A program made the position numbers and the translations under genes. A stretch of 37,985 nucleotides of DNA from Coraliomargarita sp. CAG:312 (GTDB lineage Bacteria; Verrucomicrobiota; Verrucomicrobiia; Opitutales; Intestinicryptomonadaceae), in NCBI GenBank assembly GCA_000438015.1, contig FR901584.1, positions 1-37,985 on the forward strand, read 5' to 3'. The notes under the pieces are model-generated. The model was not told the origin of the DNA. It saw only the letters and a program-made list of their open reading frames with translations, and made no database searches. This document shows, piece by piece, positions 16,810 to 25,545 of this stretch (position 1 is its first letter; every line of letters begins with the position of its first letter).

Positions 16810-17568
16810 CTACCCTTTGTCTGCAATGGCAACGGTTCTGCCATTTATGTTGGCGAGTTTCACTGAAATTCCGTAAACTTCCTCAAGGCACTCTTTGGTG
16901 AGGGTTTCTATACCTCCGCATGAGTGAAGCCGCCCATTTTTTAGCGTCAAAAATTTATCGCAATACCGAACCGCCAAATTAATGTCGTGGATTGCCATTA
17001 GCACGGAAATTCCTTTCTCTTTTGCTATTTCAGACACCATTGAAAGAGTGTCGTGCTGGTTTCTTAAATCGAGATTGCTTGTCGGTTCGTCCAGCAGTAA
17101 AATTTTCGGCTGCTGGCAAATCGCCCTTGCAATCATTATTTTCTGAAATTCTCCGCCGCTCAGGTCGCATACATTTCTGCCGCGCATTTGGCTTAATCCC
17201 ATTCTCTCAATGATTTGTTCGGCTATTTCCTTGTCTTGCAGGGAAGGCCCGAAGCGCATATGGGGCTTCCTGCCCAGAAGAACGCTTTCATATACTCCTA
17301 TTCTGGGTGCGTTTTCCTTTTGGGGAACGAAAGCCGCACAACGTGATATTTCAAGCGGCGTCATTTTTGATATGTCTGAATTATCGATGTAAACCGTTCC
17401 CGTCTTGCATGGGAGAATTCCTAAAAGGCATTTTAGCAAAGTGCTTTTTCCCGCTCCGTTGTTTCCCAATATAGCCGCAATTTCTCCGTCATTTAAGGAG
17501 AAGTTTATTTCGCTTAAAACAACCCTTCCGCACTTGTATTTAAATCCGATATTTTCCGCCCTTATCAT
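16810..17568 (-). CDS. ABC transporter ATP-binding protein, FecE/BtuD type (chelate uptake)
   Basis: A 252-residue ATPase that powers import through the FecCD-type permease encoded just upstream. Walker A is GNNGAGKST (35-43), the signature is LSGGE (136-140), Walker B is ILLLDEP (156-162), and the H-loop lies in MAIHDIN. The start at 17568 overlaps the permease stop as ATGA and yields the normal family N-terminus (MIRAENIGFKYKCG). The frame is open further upstream, but that would be an antisense-like overlap with the permease. It is the last gene of a five-gene operon with a methyltransferase, FmdE protein, binding protein and permease. Substrate class is iron-siderophore, haem, cobalamin or another metal chelate. 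Confidence 0.93.
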   Translation of the reverse strand: MIRAENIGFKYKCGRVVLSEINFSLNDGEIAAILGNNGAGKSTLLKCLLGILPCKTGTVYIDNSDISKMTPLEISRCAAFVPQKENAPRIGVYESVLLGRKPHMRFGPSLQDKEIAEQIIERMGLSQMRGRNVCDLSGGEFQKIMIARAICQQPKILLLDEPTSNLDLRNQHDTLSMVSEIAKEKGISVLMAIHDINLAVRYCDKFLTLKNGRLHSCGGIETLTKECLEEVYGISVKLANINGRTVAIADKG

Positions 17569-18614
17569 CTTGCTCTTCCTCCGTAAACCAGCAGATATAA
17601 AAATATCGGAGCTCCTAGAATTGAAGTCAATGCGCCAATCGGCAATACAATGGGGGCTGCCAAGGTGCGCGCCGCGATATCCCCCAAGAGCAGTAGAACC
17701 GCTCCCATAATTGCGGATGCCGGAAGAAGGTATGCATATGCGTTTCCAACGAGCCTTCTTGCAATGTGCGGGGCTATAAGCCCTACAAAATTTATTATCC
17801 CAACAAAGGATACTGTAACCGCTGCGACAAGCGTGCATAGCAAGAGCATAAATGTTCTGAACCTTGCTGCTTTAACCCCCAAACTTAAAGCTGTGTCGTC
17901 GCCGTACTCCAGCGCGTTTAAGTTCCATCTTTGTAGAAGGCATACCGCTAAAGCCGCCATAGAAAGCATCGAAATGGCGAATGCTCCTATTTTTGACGCC
18001 CTGCCTAGATCTCCGAAAGTCCAAAAGACCACCGATGCCACGTCAATTTCATCCCCGAAATACTGTATTAGCGCAGTTGCTCCTGCAAACATTGCGCTTA
18101 GTGCCACCCCGCATAAAATCATGCTTTCCGGACTAGACCGCCGCGCTTTAGAAAGAAATAAAATCGACACCGCGGAAATTGAGCTTCCTATAAAAGCGCA
18201 AACAGCCACCGTCAGCGGATTGGAAAATCCGGACAAAATGGATGACCCTGCAAAAGAACCCGCCCCAAGAACTATTATTGCAAAAGCCGCCCCAAAAGCG
18301 GCTCCTTGGGATATTCCAAGAGTCGATGCCGAAGCCAGCGGATTTCTCAGCACGCACTGAAGGACGCATCCTGTGACGGCAAGCCCCATTCCTCCGAAAA
18401 GCGCGGTTGCCACTCTTGGAAGGCGTATCTCCCTCGTTATAAGCACGCTGCGTGCGTCGCCAAACCCGAGCGCGGCTTTTAAAGTTTCAACAATTCCCAT
18501 ATCTGCGCCCCCAACACTTATAGACGCGGCAAAGCATATGCAAAGGGCGCAAAACATTGCCGCTATGGCAGCGGTTCTTTTTTCCGGCAATTTTTTGGAA
18601 AGTTTCAATTTCAT
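17565..18614 (-). CDS. FecCD-family ABC transporter permease (chelate uptake)
   Basis: A 349-residue inner-membrane permease of the FecCD/BtuC family with about ten predicted spans. Family marks include RLPRVATALFGGMGLAVTG, the GCVLQCVLRNPLASASTLGISQGA segment region (about residues 80-105), and GLIAPHIARRLVG near the C-terminus, which contains the coupling region for the ATPase. The start overlaps the binding-protein stop by ATGA and the stop overlaps the ATPase start by ATGA. It would translocate a metal chelate, corrinoid or siderophore. A single permease gene implies a homodimer, as in BtuC. Confidence 0.93.
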   Translation of the reverse strand: MKLKLSKKLPEKRTAAIAAMFCALCICFAASISVGGADMGIVETLKAALGFGDARSVLITREIRLPRVATALFGGMGLAVTGCVLQCVLRNPLASASTLGISQGAAFGAAFAIIVLGAGSFAGSSILSGFSNPLTVAVCAFIGSSISAVSILFLSKARRSSPESMILCGVALSAMFAGATALIQYFGDEIDVASVVFWTFGDLGRASKIGAFAISMLSMAALAVCLLQRWNLNALEYGDDTALSLGVKAARFRTFMLLLCTLVAAVTVSFVGIINFVGLIAPHIARRLVGNAYAYLLPASAIMGAVLLLLGDIAARTLAAPIVLPIGALTSILGAPIFLYLLVYGGRAR

Positions 18615-19720
18615 TTAAGAAATTTTTTTAAGTTTATTTTTTTAAATTCGCATCCCGATTTTTTCAAATGCGAATAGAGTGGGATTCCCAGGAATTCCTT
18701 CGTGATTTCGTCGGTCTTTTTTTCTATGTCGATGTCGGAAAATTTTTCTGGGTACAGCACCTTTCCCACGTAATAAGCGTTTGCGATAGCCATCTCCGTA
18801 TTTGTGGCAGAAAACCTAAATGCCACATTAGAATATACTCTGTCTTCGCGCACAGCCGAAAGAGTTTCCAAGATTTCGGGACGCTTTTCCAGGAGGCCCT
18901 CAATTAAGGCGATATTGTTTATTTCAAGGAATATATACTGCGGATCCCATTTAATAATTTGTTCGATGTCAACGTCGAACGCTCCTTGAATCCCGATTGA
19001 ATCCGCCAGATTATTTGCGCCTACCGCTTCAAATGGAGGATATTGGCTCTGAGTTCCCTCCAATCCGTGGGCGCCCCTAAATGATACGCCTCCTATGTAT
19101 GCATTGGGGCGAGCGTAAGAATCTCCGAAGCTGGTTCGGCTTTTCAAATCAGCTTCCAGGCTTTTTATATACTCCCAAAGTCGGAGGCATCTGTCTTGCG
19201 TACCCAGGACTTCTCCGACTATTCTTAAGGCGGAACGGGCATCGTCGTCAAAAGCGCTTTCTGGAATTGGAATGGTTACGGCGGGAATGCCTGTCTTTAG
19301 CTGCATAGCGTTTGCGGATTCCGGAGAATTTGTTGTTATTATAACATCGGGCGATAAAACTACTATAGCCTCTTCGTTTGGAGTTCCGTTTCTGCCTATT
19401 ATTGGAAGTTTTGAAAATATGCTTCTATATGCGTAGCTAAAACATTTGGCTGGGTTGTCTAATCCTTCCCCAAATTCAACTCCCGCTATTTTCTTTACGC
19501 CGTCTGCATAAACCGCATACCTCAATGCGCCCGGCCCTATGCACACGACGCGTCTGACATCTACGGGAATTTCTACATGCCTTCCGTCAGAATCGACGAT
19601 AACTCTTTTAGGAGGATTATTTACCGCATTTGATGGTTTTCCGCAACCGAGCAGTCCGAGAACTAAAAACACAGCAAGCGCGGGCAAGGTATGCGCAATG
19701 ATCTTTGCGTAGGGGTTCAT
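18611..19720 (-). CDS. Lipoprotein substrate-binding protein of chelate ABC transporter (FecB/BtuF type)
   Basis: A 369-residue periplasmic binding lipoprotein. The signal sequence ends in LGLLGC, a lipobox with acylated C26. The two-lobed helical-backbone fold is indicated by PKRVIVDSDGRHVEIP, VRRVVCIGPGALRYAVYADG, then LSPDVIITT, and the second lobe's DVDIEQIIKWDPQYIFL. IGGVSFRGAHGLEGTQSQYP is a segment I associate with a subfamily of 'iron complex' binding proteins in anaerobes and methanogens rather than FepB or BtuF. Its ATG directly follows the FmdE stop (TAAATG), with AAGGAG well placed before it. The ligand is unknown; the FmdE and methyltransferase genes next to it argue for a metal or metal-cofactor ligand. 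Confidence 0.88.
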   Translation of the reverse strand: MNPYAKIIAHTLPALAVFLVLGLLGCGKPSNAVNNPPKRVIVDSDGRHVEIPVDVRRVVCIGPGALRYAVYADGVKKIAGVEFGEGLDNPAKCFSYAYRSIFSKLPIIGRNGTPNEEAIVVLSPDVIITTNSPESANAMQLKTGIPAVTIPIPESAFDDDARSALRIVGEVLGTQDRCLRLWEYIKSLEADLKSRTSFGDSYARPNAYIGGVSFRGAHGLEGTQSQYPPFEAVGANNLADSIGIQGAFDVDIEQIIKWDPQYIFLEINNIALIEGLLEKRPEILETLSAVREDRVYSNVAFRFSATNTEMAIANAYYVGKVLYPEKFSDIDIEKKTDEITKEFLGIPLYSHLKKSGCEFKKINLKKFLK

Positions 19721-20278
19721 TTAAACTCCTTCTGAAATAGATTTTTCATAACATTGCCGGCAGAACGCCAAACCTTCTTTTATTACGGCTTTTGATTCTG
19801 AAACGCGTTCCTTGCATATTTCGCAAACAGCGTTTTTCGAAATCGAGGCTTTTTTCGGCATTTGAAAATTTGGCGCCGAAAAAGTGAATAGTTCTCCGGG
19901 AGATTTAGACAAAATAAAATCGGCTCTGGAGCTTCTTGGGATTTCTTCTACATCGGCGCAAAAATATATCCGAACCGATTTTCCGCTTTCTCTGTCAAAG
20001 AAATTAAACGCCTGCTTGCCGCAGTTTTTTATTGTTAGAGTTCCGCTTCCGATGGTACACCCCAAAATGCTTTGTATGGCGTCGACGCTACAAGAATCGT
20101 TTTCGGCAAGGCACACGATTTTTTCAGTAAGAGTGCTGTTTGGATTTGAGATTGATATGTTTATACCCCACATCTCCGCGAGAGCCTGGCATACTTTTAT
20201 TCCTATTGCCAGGCCGCCGCAGCGGTGTCCGTGAAATTTTTCAGCTTTTTCGATTATATTTTTTTCGCTGCACTTCAT
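19721..20278 (-). CDS. FmdE-family metal-binding protein with C-terminal zinc ribbon
   Basis: A 185-residue protein of the FmdE family (PF02663; named after subunit E of molybdenum formylmethanofuran dehydrogenase). FHGHRCGGLAIGIK (about 15-28) holds the conserved His and Cys; many homologues read GHLCPG, so the proline is replaced here. CLAENDSCSVDAIQ and GCTIGSG are the next conserved Cys segments. The C-terminus has CEIC and CRQC pairs, a treble-clef-like zinc ribbon. The start at 20278 is chosen because it lies two bases after the methyltransferase stop and gives the family N-terminus; a longer frame begins inside that gene. FmdE proteins are often linked to molybdenum, tungsten or other metal handling. 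No formylmethanofuran dehydrogenase is in view. Likely a cytoplasmic metal or ligand handler for the transporter. Confidence 0.85.
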   Translation of the reverse strand: MKCSEKNIIEKAEKFHGHRCGGLAIGIKVCQALAEMWGINISISNPNSTLTEKIVCLAENDSCSVDAIQSILGCTIGSGTLTIKNCGKQAFNFFDRESGKSVRIYFCADVEEIPRSSRADFILSKSPGELFTFSAPNFQMPKKASISKNAVCEICKERVSESKAVIKEGLAFCRQCYEKSISEGV

Positions 20279-20280
20279 AT

Positions 20281-21135
20281 TTAGATTTTTATAGAATGTT
20301 TCCCATTTCTGCTCCATACCATGGCGCACAATATTGTCTCTAGGCGGCTTTCCGTTTTCCCGTCTTTTGCTATGCTTTTTAGGCATGCGCGTATTTTGGA
20401 TTTTTCTTTTTGGGAAAGCGGCTTTTCGATGGAAAGCCTGCCAATATAAAATCGGGCGCCGCAATCTAGATTAAACGAATCGGTTCTAACTGAGGTTCTG
20501 AATTCCAAATTTGGAGGTATTCCCAAGTCTGACAAAGTTTTGAATGCGTAACTAAAATTATCTTGAAGATTAGGTGTTGCGCGGTTTAAAACATCGACGC
20601 GCAGTAGGTCCAAAATAGAGTCTTTTCTTGAGAAAGGCTGGACCCAGACAAGCCAGTCGTTTGTCAGTTCAAGCATTTTATCGAAACCTTCGCCTTTGGC
20701 TGCTGCCGCAGACATGTGTGAAAAAGACACGTCGAAGGCGCGCGGCCCGCCAAGTTGCTCTGGCGAAATTTCTCTCCAGTCTGCGGCTATAAAACTTGCG
20801 TTTTTGCATCCGGCCCGCTCGGCGTTTTTTTGGGCGTAAAAGATCATTTTATCGGAAAAGTCACATCCTACTATTTCGCGGCACATAGGGGCGAGCGCGC
20901 TTAAATAGTTTCCGGCGCCGCAGCCTATCTCCAATATTCTGGAAGAATTTGAAACTACTCCGAATTTTGATACAAGTTTTAAAACCCAGTCATTTCCCCA
21001 GCGCAATTGGGGGCGCTTAGAAAAGCGTTCGGCTTGGGAATTCCAGAATTTTACCCCACAGGCATTTCCATGGAGGTTGATATTGATATTCTCGATGGTG
21101 CGGAATTTTGGGCTGTCTAGTGGAATTTTTCGCAT
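20281..21135 (-). CDS. Class I SAM-dependent methyltransferase (chelate operon)
   Basis: A 284-residue methyltransferase. Motif I is ILEIGCGAGNY, followed by GCDFSDKMIFYAQ (motif II acidic residue) and ASFIAADW; DVSFSHMSAAA matches the post-motif-IV region. The C-terminal third has no feature I recognise. The frame extends to a GTG at 21153, but the ATG at 21135 is the more likely start. It is the first gene of the operon with FmdE and the FecBCD-type transporter, separated by two bases from FmdE. This suggests it modifies the imported chelate, a chelating ligand, or a cofactor. Target cannot be inferred from sequence. The 231 bases between it and the LacI gene hold no other convincing gene. 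Confidence 0.8.
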   Translation of the reverse strand: MRKIPLDSPKFRTIENININLHGNACGVKFWNSQAERFSKRPQLRWGNDWVLKLVSKFGVVSNSSRILEIGCGAGNYLSALAPMCREIVGCDFSDKMIFYAQKNAERAGCKNASFIAADWREISPEQLGGPRAFDVSFSHMSAAAAKGEGFDKMLELTNDWLVWVQPFSRKDSILDLLRVDVLNRATPNLQDNFSYAFKTLSDLGIPPNLEFRTSVRTDSFNLDCGARFYIGRLSIEKPLSQKEKSKIRACLKSIAKDGKTESRLETILCAMVWSRNGKHSIKI

Positions 21136-21384
21136 TTTGCGGTATGTTTTCACATTTAAGAAATGCGGTCAAAGTTTTTTGTCTTCAAAACTTTGGAAAT
21201 TCAATACAATAAAGTTTCAACTGGAAAATCCAGTATAAATAAAACTTGTAAAAAGCCAGCAGGATTGCGTTGTAAAAGACATGCGCGATATTTTGATGGC
21301 GCGGCAACGGGCGGCAACGGCTTTAAAGGAACTGGATTTTTATATTCGTATTTATCCTCCATTTATGCCGTAGTGCGCAATGGA

Positions 21385-22449
21385 CTATGCCAAATGCTTC
21401 CGGCGAACATTGGGGCGGTAATCTGAAGATTCGTTGTGTTCTACTTTTAACGGTATCGTCATTTTTACAAATTGTTTCGGAAGTTCCGCCGGGGCGTTCC
21501 CCAAAACCCTTTTCATTATTATGCGCGCAGCTTCGCTTCCCATGAGGTCTGCATCCTGCTTTACTGTTGTTATTTTTATTCGGGAATTCACTGAATTTAT
21601 TATTCCTCCAAACCCGGTTAATGCGGCATCTTGGGGAACTGATATATTGAGATCGTTTAACGCGGAGAGGGTTTCGTCTATAAATGTATCTGCTGCGCAG
21701 CAGAAAGCGTCTGGACGGTTTTTTGCGTTGCGGCAAAAGTTCTTTAGGGAAGTTTCAATGTCTCCTTTTTGCGGGCAAAAAAGCATCGCTTGGGGAGAAA
21801 GCTTTCTTCTTTTTAGCGACTCTATAAATCCACGGGTTCTTCCGCGAGATTTCCATTCTGATTTATCCCCGCAAATATAAACAAACTTTCTGCATCCTTT
21901 TTTGTAAAGGTCGTCCACTATTTCTTCTATCGCGTTTTCGCTTTCCCAGGATATTGTGTCGGTTTTTATCCCTTTTATTGTCCTGTCAACCAGCATTAGG
22001 GGAACTCCGCTATTTAAGACAAGTTCTGCTGTTTTTTTAGATAGTTCTGAACGAAGCGAAGGCATCATTATTATTCCCGCGACCCTGTATTCTAGAAGCG
22101 TCCTGACTTTTTTTGCCTCTATTTCAGGGTTGTCGTGGGAACAACATAGGAACGTGTTGAATCCGTACGGAGAAAGGGCGTCCTCTATGGCGTTTACTAT
22201 TATGGGAAAAAATGCGTGGACTATATTTGGAATCACTACGCCTATGGTGTTGAAACGGTTCATTACAAGCGACCGCCCAAGCATATTTGGCACATACCCG
22301 CATTTCTTTGCAATTTTTGTGATTTTTTCCTTGGTCTTATTAGAGCAGCATTCTTTTCCTGCCAAAACCCGCGAAACGGTCATGACCGACATTCCAGCCA
22401 TATCGGCTATTTCTTTCATCGTGACTTTATAGGCATTGGCGGATTTCAT
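21385..22449 (-). CDS. LacI-family transcriptional regulator
   Basis: A 354-residue LacI/PurR-type regulator. The N-terminal helix-turn-helix and hinge are clear (VTMKEIADMAGMSVMTVSRV, about residues 9-28, then AKKCGYVPNMLGRSL). The effector domain has the usual features: TIGVVIPNIVHAFFPIIVNAIE, RVAGIIMMPS, VPLMLVDRTI, DAFCCAAD and the C-terminal ALTGFGG region. Such proteins sense sugars or nucleobases and repress or activate catabolic genes. No sugar operon is adjacent; the chelate operon follows on the same strand 231 bases later, and the glycan operon ends just upstream. Candidate operators lie in the 126-base gap before it. The target is open. Confidence 0.93.
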   Translation of the reverse strand: MKSANAYKVTMKEIADMAGMSVMTVSRVLAGKECCSNKTKEKITKIAKKCGYVPNMLGRSLVMNRFNTIGVVIPNIVHAFFPIIVNAIEDALSPYGFNTFLCCSHDNPEIEAKKVRTLLEYRVAGIIMMPSLRSELSKKTAELVLNSGVPLMLVDRTIKGIKTDTISWESENAIEEIVDDLYKKGCRKFVYICGDKSEWKSRGRTRGFIESLKRRKLSPQAMLFCPQKGDIETSLKNFCRNAKNRPDAFCCAADTFIDETLSALNDLNISVPQDAALTGFGGIINSVNSRIKITTVKQDADLMGSEAARIIMKRVLGNAPAELPKQFVKMTIPLKVEHNESSDYRPNVRRKHLA

Positions 22450-22490
22450 AGAAAGCTTGCGAATGTGTGATTGTCGGAAAATAAATTAAA

Positions 22491-22544
22491 TTGCGCTGCA
22501 ACTATCTAAGCTGCCTGATGTTGCGCTCATATTGGCGCATGCAA
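22491..22544. promoter_or_regulatory. Cluster of TTGCGC half-sites before the LacI-type gene
   Basis: TTGCGCTGCAA (22491-22501) is an imperfect palindrome. A second TTGCGC (22521-22526) faces GCGCATGCAA ending at 22544. Their location directly upstream of the regulator gene suggests autoregulatory operators. No experimental or comparative support is available. Confidence 0.3.
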
Positions 22545-22575
22545 ATTTTATTAACATATGGCAATATTTATATAA

Positions 22576-23697
22576 TCATACAATTTTTTCAAGAAATTCC
22601 ATAGCTTGTTCTACTGATTTGTCCATATCCAAATACTTATAATTGCCAAGGCGTCCCAAAAAGAAAAGATTTTTGGAGGTTTCAGATGCCAGTCGCGCAT
22701 ATTTATTGTACAAAGAAAGTGTATCCGGGGATATTTCGGGATATAGCCTTTCGTTCTTTCCCATCTCAAATTTCTCAGGATATTCGCGGCAAATCACTGT
22801 TCTGGGCGATTTCTCGTCTAGATAGTATTTAAACTCGTGGATACGCGTAAAATCGTAATTGCACGGATAATTGACTACGCTGTTTTTTTGGTAGTATTCT
22901 ACGTCCAAAGATTGTGTGTCAAATCGCAGGCTTCGGTAGGGGAGGGGCCCGTACTTATATCCGAAAAATTCGTCTATCGGCCCAGTGCAAAGCACCCTTT
23001 TAAAATTTTCGCAGCTGCTGGGAGAAACAACCGCAAGTGCGTCGGTGTTAATGAGCAGTTTTATATTCGGAGAATCCAGCATGTTTTCTATTAGGCGCGC
23101 ATATCCAGATATTGGAATTCCCTGGTATTTGTCAGTGAAGTAGCGTGGGTCTCTTCCCACTACAACTGGAATTCGCGAAGATACAGACAAGTCTAATTGT
23201 TCTGGGGATTTCCCCCATTGCTTCATGCTGTATCCAAAAAATACTTTTTCATAAATAAAGTCCGCTAAAAAACGCAAATCCCTGTCGTTCTGCCTAAGGA
23301 ATTCCATAATCGGAATCTTTGAATTGTAGGCGTAATTTGATATGAGTTTTTCCTGTATTCTGTTTGCAAGGGAGTTTGGAAAAATATCTCCGATAGTATC
23401 CAGATTAAATGGTATATGTGTTTCTATGCCGTCAATTATGGCGTGCACGCGGTGCATATAAGTGTTAAAATCCCCGAACCTGCGCAAGAAATTCCAAACT
23501 TTAGGCGACTGCGTATGAAAAATATGGGAGCCGTATTTGTGTACAGTTATGCCGTTTTCATCCTTATAATCGTAGGAGATCCCGCCGATGTGGCATCGCT
23601 TGTCCACAACAAGGACTTTTTCGCCGGAGTCGGCGAGTATTCGGGCAAGCGTTGCTCCGGCAAATCCAGCTCCTATAACCAAATTTTCATCCTTCAT
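22576..23697 (-). CDS. glf: UDP-galactopyranose mutase
   Basis: A 373-residue FAD enzyme that converts UDP-galactopyranose to UDP-galactofuranose for surface glycans. FAD-binding GAGFAG (residues 9-14) with the Rossmann strand VLVVDKR, GGISYD near 38-43, HKYGSHIFHT (about 53-62, substrate-binding His), and PYRSLRFD in mid-protein are diagnostic of Glf. Length matches the bacterial enzyme (about 370-390). The start ATG lies inside the end of the ABC exporter gene, an 11-base overlap, so the two are coupled. It is the last gene of the minus-strand operon that starts with two GT2 enzymes. Confidence 0.95.
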   Translation of the reverse strand: MKDENLVIGAGFAGATLARILADSGEKVLVVDKRCHIGGISYDYKDENGITVHKYGSHIFHTQSPKVWNFLRRFGDFNTYMHRVHAIIDGIETHIPFNLDTIGDIFPNSLANRIQEKLISNYAYNSKIPIMEFLRQNDRDLRFLADFIYEKVFFGYSMKQWGKSPEQLDLSVSSRIPVVVGRDPRYFTDKYQGIPISGYARLIENMLDSPNIKLLINTDALAVVSPSSCENFKRVLCTGPIDEFFGYKYGPLPYRSLRFDTQSLDVEYYQKNSVVNYPCNYDFTRIHEFKYYLDEKSPRTVICREYPEKFEMGKNERLYPEISPDTLSLYNKYARLASETSKNLFFLGRLGNYKYLDMDKSVEQAMEFLEKIV

Positions 23698-25447
23698 GTT
23701 TTTCGTCTATTTTAGAAGTCTGCTTTTCATACAGGTGCGCGTACAGGGGGCAACGCTCCATAAGTTCCCGGTGGGTTCCGAAGTCTATTATCTTGCCGTC
23801 GTCAAAAACTATTATTTTTTGGACATTTTTTATGGTGCTGAATCTGTGGGCTATAATAAGCATTGTCCTGTTTTTCATCAATTCGTCCACAGCTTTCTGT
23901 ATAAACGCTTCGCTGTTTACGTCGAGAGCGGACGTTGCCTCGTCGAGGACTAGGAACGGAGGATTCTTCAGAAAAACGCGCGCCAAGGCAATTCTCTGTT
24001 TTTGCCCTCCGGACAGCCTGTCTCCGCGTTCCCCGACTACGGTATTGTATCCGTCGTCAAGCTCCAAGATAAAATCGTGGGCGTAAGCCATTTTTGCTGC
24101 GGCTTCTATTTCATCTTTTGTGGCGTTTGGGCGCGCGATTAGAATATTGTTATATACTGTATCGTCAAAAAGCACCGGATATTGCGGAACGCTGCCGAGA
24201 TTTTCCATGAAATCGCTTATTTTTATATCGCGCAAATCAATACCGTCTATTTTTACAGAGCCGCTTATTGGATCGTAAAGGCGCATTGCAAGCTTTGCGA
24301 ATGTGCTTTTGCCGGCTCCGCTTGCGCCCACCAAAGCGCAGCTTGTCCCGGCCGGTATTTTTATGTTGGCGTCTTTTAGTACAATCTTTTCATTATACGA
24401 AAAGTTCACGTTCTCAAAGGAAATTTCGCCCTTTATTTTGGGAAGTTTTACAGGATTTTTAGACTCGGGAACGGTTGAAGTATAATCCAGAATGTCGCAT
24501 ATTCGGTCAACTAACGGCATAATTTTCACGAAGTCCGTTGACATTCTAACTATCCGCTTTATCGGGTCTATTGTAAAATAGAGGGCGATTCCTATAGCGG
24601 AAAAAGTCGGGAAATCTATCTTTGTAAAATACGCATAGACAAAGGTTATTGAAACCATAGTCGCCGCTAAAAACTCCATAAACGGCTGCTGCATTAGTTC
24701 GTATCTGGCTATGTTGAGCGAAAACCATTTTACGTCTCGGTTTATCTTGTCGAATTTCTGTTTTTGCGCGTCTTGCAGGTTGAAAACCCTCACTTCATGG
24801 ACCGCGTCGATGTTTTCGGCGAATGTTTGCGCCATTTCGCTAAGTCCGGATTGCGCTTTGCTGGCAAATAATTTGAACTTCTTGCGGATCATCTGCACGG
24901 GCAGGATGCAAAACGGAACTGCAGCAAAAAACACGAGCAATATTGCGACTTGCCCCTTTGTGTAGCACAGATAAAATAAAAACGCCAAGGCTCCGACAAC
25001 TTGAAGCGGTTGGCGGAAAATTTCGGCGGAAAAAGAGAGCAATACTGTTTGCACGGCGGCGGTGTCGTTTGTGAGACGGGTCAAAAGGTCCCCCGTGTTG
25101 AATTTTTCAAAGAATGCAATAGGGTATCCCTGGATTTTGTCGAAAATGTCCTGCTTTAATCTCCGCAGGATTTCGAGCGAAGTGAAGGTCATTAGATATC
25201 CGCTCAAATATCCGAAAATCGCCCTGAGGCCAAATATGGCTGGAAGCATGGAGGCAATCATTAAAATGTATTCCACCGAATGTGGCGCGCCTCCTTGGTC
25301 CATAAATATTTGGCGCAATACCTTGTCAAAAATAACGGGCATTCCAAAGCCGCTGCAGGCGCCGAATATAGCCCCGCAGATTACAGCCGCAACGAGATGG
25401 AATATGCACGGCTTTACATAGACATAAAATTTGAACAGTTTTTTCAT
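23687..25447 (-). CDS. MsbA-like ABC exporter (fused transmembrane and ATPase domains)
   Basis: A 586-residue half-transporter. Residues about 1-320 form the six-span exporter domain and 340-586 the nucleotide-binding domain, with Walker A GASGAGKST (374-382), LSGGQ (478-482), Walker B FLVLDE (498-503) and the H-loop IIAHR. Overall it resembles MsbA/LipidA-type and glycan-lipid flippases (PglK). Being between two GT2 genes and glf, it probably flips a lipid-linked glycan or lipid A-like molecule across the inner membrane. Which of these it moves cannot be decided from the sequence. The stop overlaps the glf start. Confidence 0.88.
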   Translation of the reverse strand: MKKLFKFYVYVKPCIFHLVAAVICGAIFGACSGFGMPVIFDKVLRQIFMDQGGAPHSVEYILMIASMLPAIFGLRAIFGYLSGYLMTFTSLEILRRLKQDIFDKIQGYPIAFFEKFNTGDLLTRLTNDTAAVQTVLLSFSAEIFRQPLQVVGALAFLFYLCYTKGQVAILLVFFAAVPFCILPVQMIRKKFKLFASKAQSGLSEMAQTFAENIDAVHEVRVFNLQDAQKQKFDKINRDVKWFSLNIARYELMQQPFMEFLAATMVSITFVYAYFTKIDFPTFSAIGIALYFTIDPIKRIVRMSTDFVKIMPLVDRICDILDYTSTVPESKNPVKLPKIKGEISFENVNFSYNEKIVLKDANIKIPAGTSCALVGASGAGKSTFAKLAMRLYDPISGSVKIDGIDLRDIKISDFMENLGSVPQYPVLFDDTVYNNILIARPNATKDEIEAAAKMAYAHDFILELDDGYNTVVGERGDRLSGGQKQRIALARVFLKNPPFLVLDEATSALDVNSEAFIQKAVDELMKNRTMLIIAHRFSTIKNVQKIIVFDDGKIIDFGTHRELMERCPLYAHLYEKQTSKIDEKHEG

Positions 25448-25545
25448 GGAGATTTTGGCGCGCGTGTAAATTTGTTTAAAAAAAGCGCATATATTTTATT
25501 ATGAGGCAAGATTAACAGCAAACCCCGTTTATGTTCAACCTAATT

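Noticed and set aside
17650..18360. 236-codon plus-strand frame opposite the FecCD permease
   Set aside because: It is a mirror of a conserved membrane protein gene; composition (Ala/Pro/Lys/Ser) is that of antisense reading.
21163..21426. 87-codon plus-strand frame between the methyltransferase and LacI genes
   Set aside because: It runs into the LacI gene end, lacks a good ribosome-binding site and shows no recognisable domain.
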